From: Azolla caroliniana
Lineage: Eukaryota > Polypodiophyta
Reading direction: 5' to 3'
Length of the DNA stretch: 64,000 bases
NCBI GenBank assembly: GCA_043228905.1
Contig: JBHGNT010000004.1
Coordinates: 10,726,001 to 10,790,000 of the forward strand
Every line of letters begins with the position of its first letter. Position 1 is the first letter of the stretch. Positions 62,459 through 64,000 of this stretch are shown here, in pieces. The notes under the pieces were generated by a model. The model did no database searches and was not told where the DNA came from. It saw only the letters and a program-made list of their open reading frames with translations. Both the position numbers and the translations under genes were made by a program.

Positions 62459-63034
62459 GTCAGGAATAGTACTAAGCAGAGATGGAATTAGTACTAAAGA
62501 AGAGCAGTACTATTAGTACTAAGAGGACGGGACCGTGTAAGACTCCCGAGAGAGAGAGAAAGAGAGATAGCAAGGATGAGAGAGAGAGAGAGAGATTATG
62601 ATAACAACCAATATATTATGTGAAGGATAAGTACAAAATGGCTAAGAGGCTTAAGACTGGCGTTGAACCAATTTGGTTCAACATAATGCCTAGTGCCTTC
62701 TTTTATAGTGTTGTCAGGAGTAATCCTGAAACTTCTAGAATGTTCCAGAGAAATCTGGAATATACATTACTTTCTTATAATAAAACATAAATGAAAATAA
62801 TATCCTATGAATTACAATAGATAGTGTGATGGTTAAGAGCTCGACCCATATACCATAAGGTTAAGGGTTCGAGTCTTGCCATATCATGACACTGAAATCT
62901 AGAATATACATTACTTTCTTATAATAAAACATAAATGAAAATAATATCCTAAGTACAATAGATGGTGTGATGGTTAAGAGCTCGACCCATATACCATAAG
63001 GTTAAGGGTTCGAGTCTTGCCATATCATGACACT
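62459..63034. mobile_element. 576-bp insertion splitting the Gypsy-E integrase finger
   Basis: The sequence from TGTCAGGAATAG to ATCATGACA has inverted TGTCA/TGACA ends like a small solo LTR. GGCT occurs on both sides (62455-62458, 63035-63038), and removing one copy restores CSGLSWPTTLKD. It includes a (GA)n tract near 62550-62595 and an imperfect ~146-bp tandem duplication. Confidence 0.7.
62748..63034 (+). repeat. Imperfect ~146-bp tandem duplication with a tRNA-like core
   Basis: AAATCTGGAATATACATTAC through CATATCATGACACT occurs twice (about 62749 and 62893). Each copy has GTGATGGTTAAGAGCTCGA (A-box-like) and AAGGGTTCGAGTCTTG (B-box-like). Confidence 0.85.
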
Positions 63035-63038
63035 GGCT

Positions 63039-63972
63039 TATCGTGGCCAACGACGCTAAAAGACTCAGTCCAATATACGAAGGAATGTGATCTGTGTCAA
63101 AGAATGGGCCAGCCAACGGAACAAGCGCGCATGCCGCACCAGCAGGTACTACCTCTAGAGCCCTTCCAGAAATGGGGGTTGGACTTCGTTGAACCATTCA
63201 AGCCACCGACAATGCGAACCGGCAACAAGTACATAATTGTCACCACAAATTACTGTACAAAATGGGTGGAAGCCAAGGCACTATGGGACAATACCACGGT
63301 GTCAACGGCAAAGTTCCTGTACAAGTACATCTGGTCCCAGTATGGATGTCCAATCGAATTAATCAGTGACCAAGGTGGACACTTCCTCGGCCAAGTGGTG
63401 GAAAGTCTAACAACGTTTTATGCGGTCGTACACAAGCGAAGCACCCCTTATTACCCACAGGCCAATGGATTGGCCGAGTCCACCAATAAAACTCTGCAGA
63501 ACATTCTCCGGAAGATCGTCAATGAGAACTGAACCGATTGGGATACAAAGTTGCACAACGCGTTATGGGCTTACCAGACGACATACAAAACAAGTATCCG
63601 GACAACACCATTCTGGTTATCGTTTGGTCTCGACGCGGTGATGCCAATTGAGTTCAAGGTTCCAAGCTTACGAATACAAGTTTGGGAGCGGCTGAGCGAG
63701 GAGTCAGAAAAAATCCGGTTATCAGCACTATGCGAGCTGGAGGAGCACTGAATAGCGAGCCTAATGCAGATGGAACTTGAGCAACAATGAAGGAAAGCAT
63801 TTGTTGACCGCCACCGAAAGGGTAACAAGAAGATGTTTGGCATCGGCAAGCCGTTACTAGTGTTCCAGACCCGGATGGGCAAGATGCCGGGAAGCTACGG
63901 TTCCGGTGGACCAGACCATATTGGATAACGTGAGAGTTCAACATCTCATATCAGCTGGGAACATTAGCTGGC
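63039..63972 (+). pseudogene. Gypsy-E integrase core and C-terminus
   Basis: WPTTLKDSVQYTKECDLCQR gives the two Cys ligands; then GLDFVEPFKPP, ISDQGGHFLG and YYPQANGLAESTNKT supply the DDE catalytic triad. After a stop at 63530 the same region reads WDTKLHNALWAYQTTYKTSI, FGLDAVMPIEF and, after further stops, AFVDRHRKGNKKMFGIGKP. The frame decays before the window end; the 3' LTR lies beyond. Confidence 0.88.
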
Positions 63973-64000
63973 GAGGTGCTGGACAAGTGGGTAAATGGGT

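Overview
This window is plant nuclear DNA, most likely from a fern or another early-diverging vascular plant. I infer this from two intronless, very long PLS-type pentatricopeptide (PPR) genes of the style abundant in fern nuclei, a four-exon WDR26-type gene with kilobase introns, and dense nested Ty1/copia, Ty3/gypsy and LINE remnants with plant primer-binding sites. No species can be named from the sequence alone. Only three host genes can be supported: PPR gene 1 (1043-4645, +), PPR gene 2 (9389-12322, -) and a WDR26/GID7-like LisH-CTLH-WD40 gene (43971 down to 36499, -). Nearly everything else is transposon-derived.

Layout. 1-12.4 kb: the two PPR genes, with a 1.28-kb inverted-terminal-repeat element (6355-7635) between them. 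12.8-14.9 kb: a 986-bp element with ~160-bp terminal inverted repeats that has captured a Ty3 RT/RNase H fragment, then a LINE 3' fragment. 14.9-16.9 kb: 5' LTR and gag remnant of Gypsy-C. 16.9-32.9 kb: a three-level nest. Copia-A (minus strand) was split by Gypsy-A (18812-31268, ACGG target duplication). Gypsy-A's 3' LTR was in turn split by Copia-B (25545-31037, AGGAT target duplication). Copia-B carries a Gypsy-B LTR fragment in place of part of its pol. 32.9-34.0 kb: Copia-C gag/protease in the opposite orientation. 34.0-36.5 kb: unassigned AT-rich DNA. 36.5-44 kb: the WDR26-like gene, with a LINE remnant and a duplicated exon in its introns. 44.6-48.5 kb: a LINE RT fragment and a rearranged Copia-D. 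48.8-55.0 kb: Gypsy-D, close to full length (minus strand). 55.5-64 kb: Gypsy-E (plus strand), interrupted by three smaller insertions and running off the window.

How the genes work together: the host genes are not functionally linked. PPR proteins are expected to act on organellar RNA; the WDR26-like protein is expected to act in a CTLH/GID-type ubiquitin ligase. Each well-preserved retroelement reads as a consecutive gag, protease, RT/RNase H and integrase chain, but every copy carries nonsense codons, frameshifts or missing catalytic residues, so none looks autonomous. Both PPR frames end inside the E-like C-terminal region, and one may have ended by a frameshift. The most informative structures are the nest with exact target duplications, the captured pol fragment between inverted repeats, the duplicated WDR26 exon, tRNA-like modules inside several repeats, and an alternating purine-pyrimidine tandem array upstream of Gypsy-E gag.
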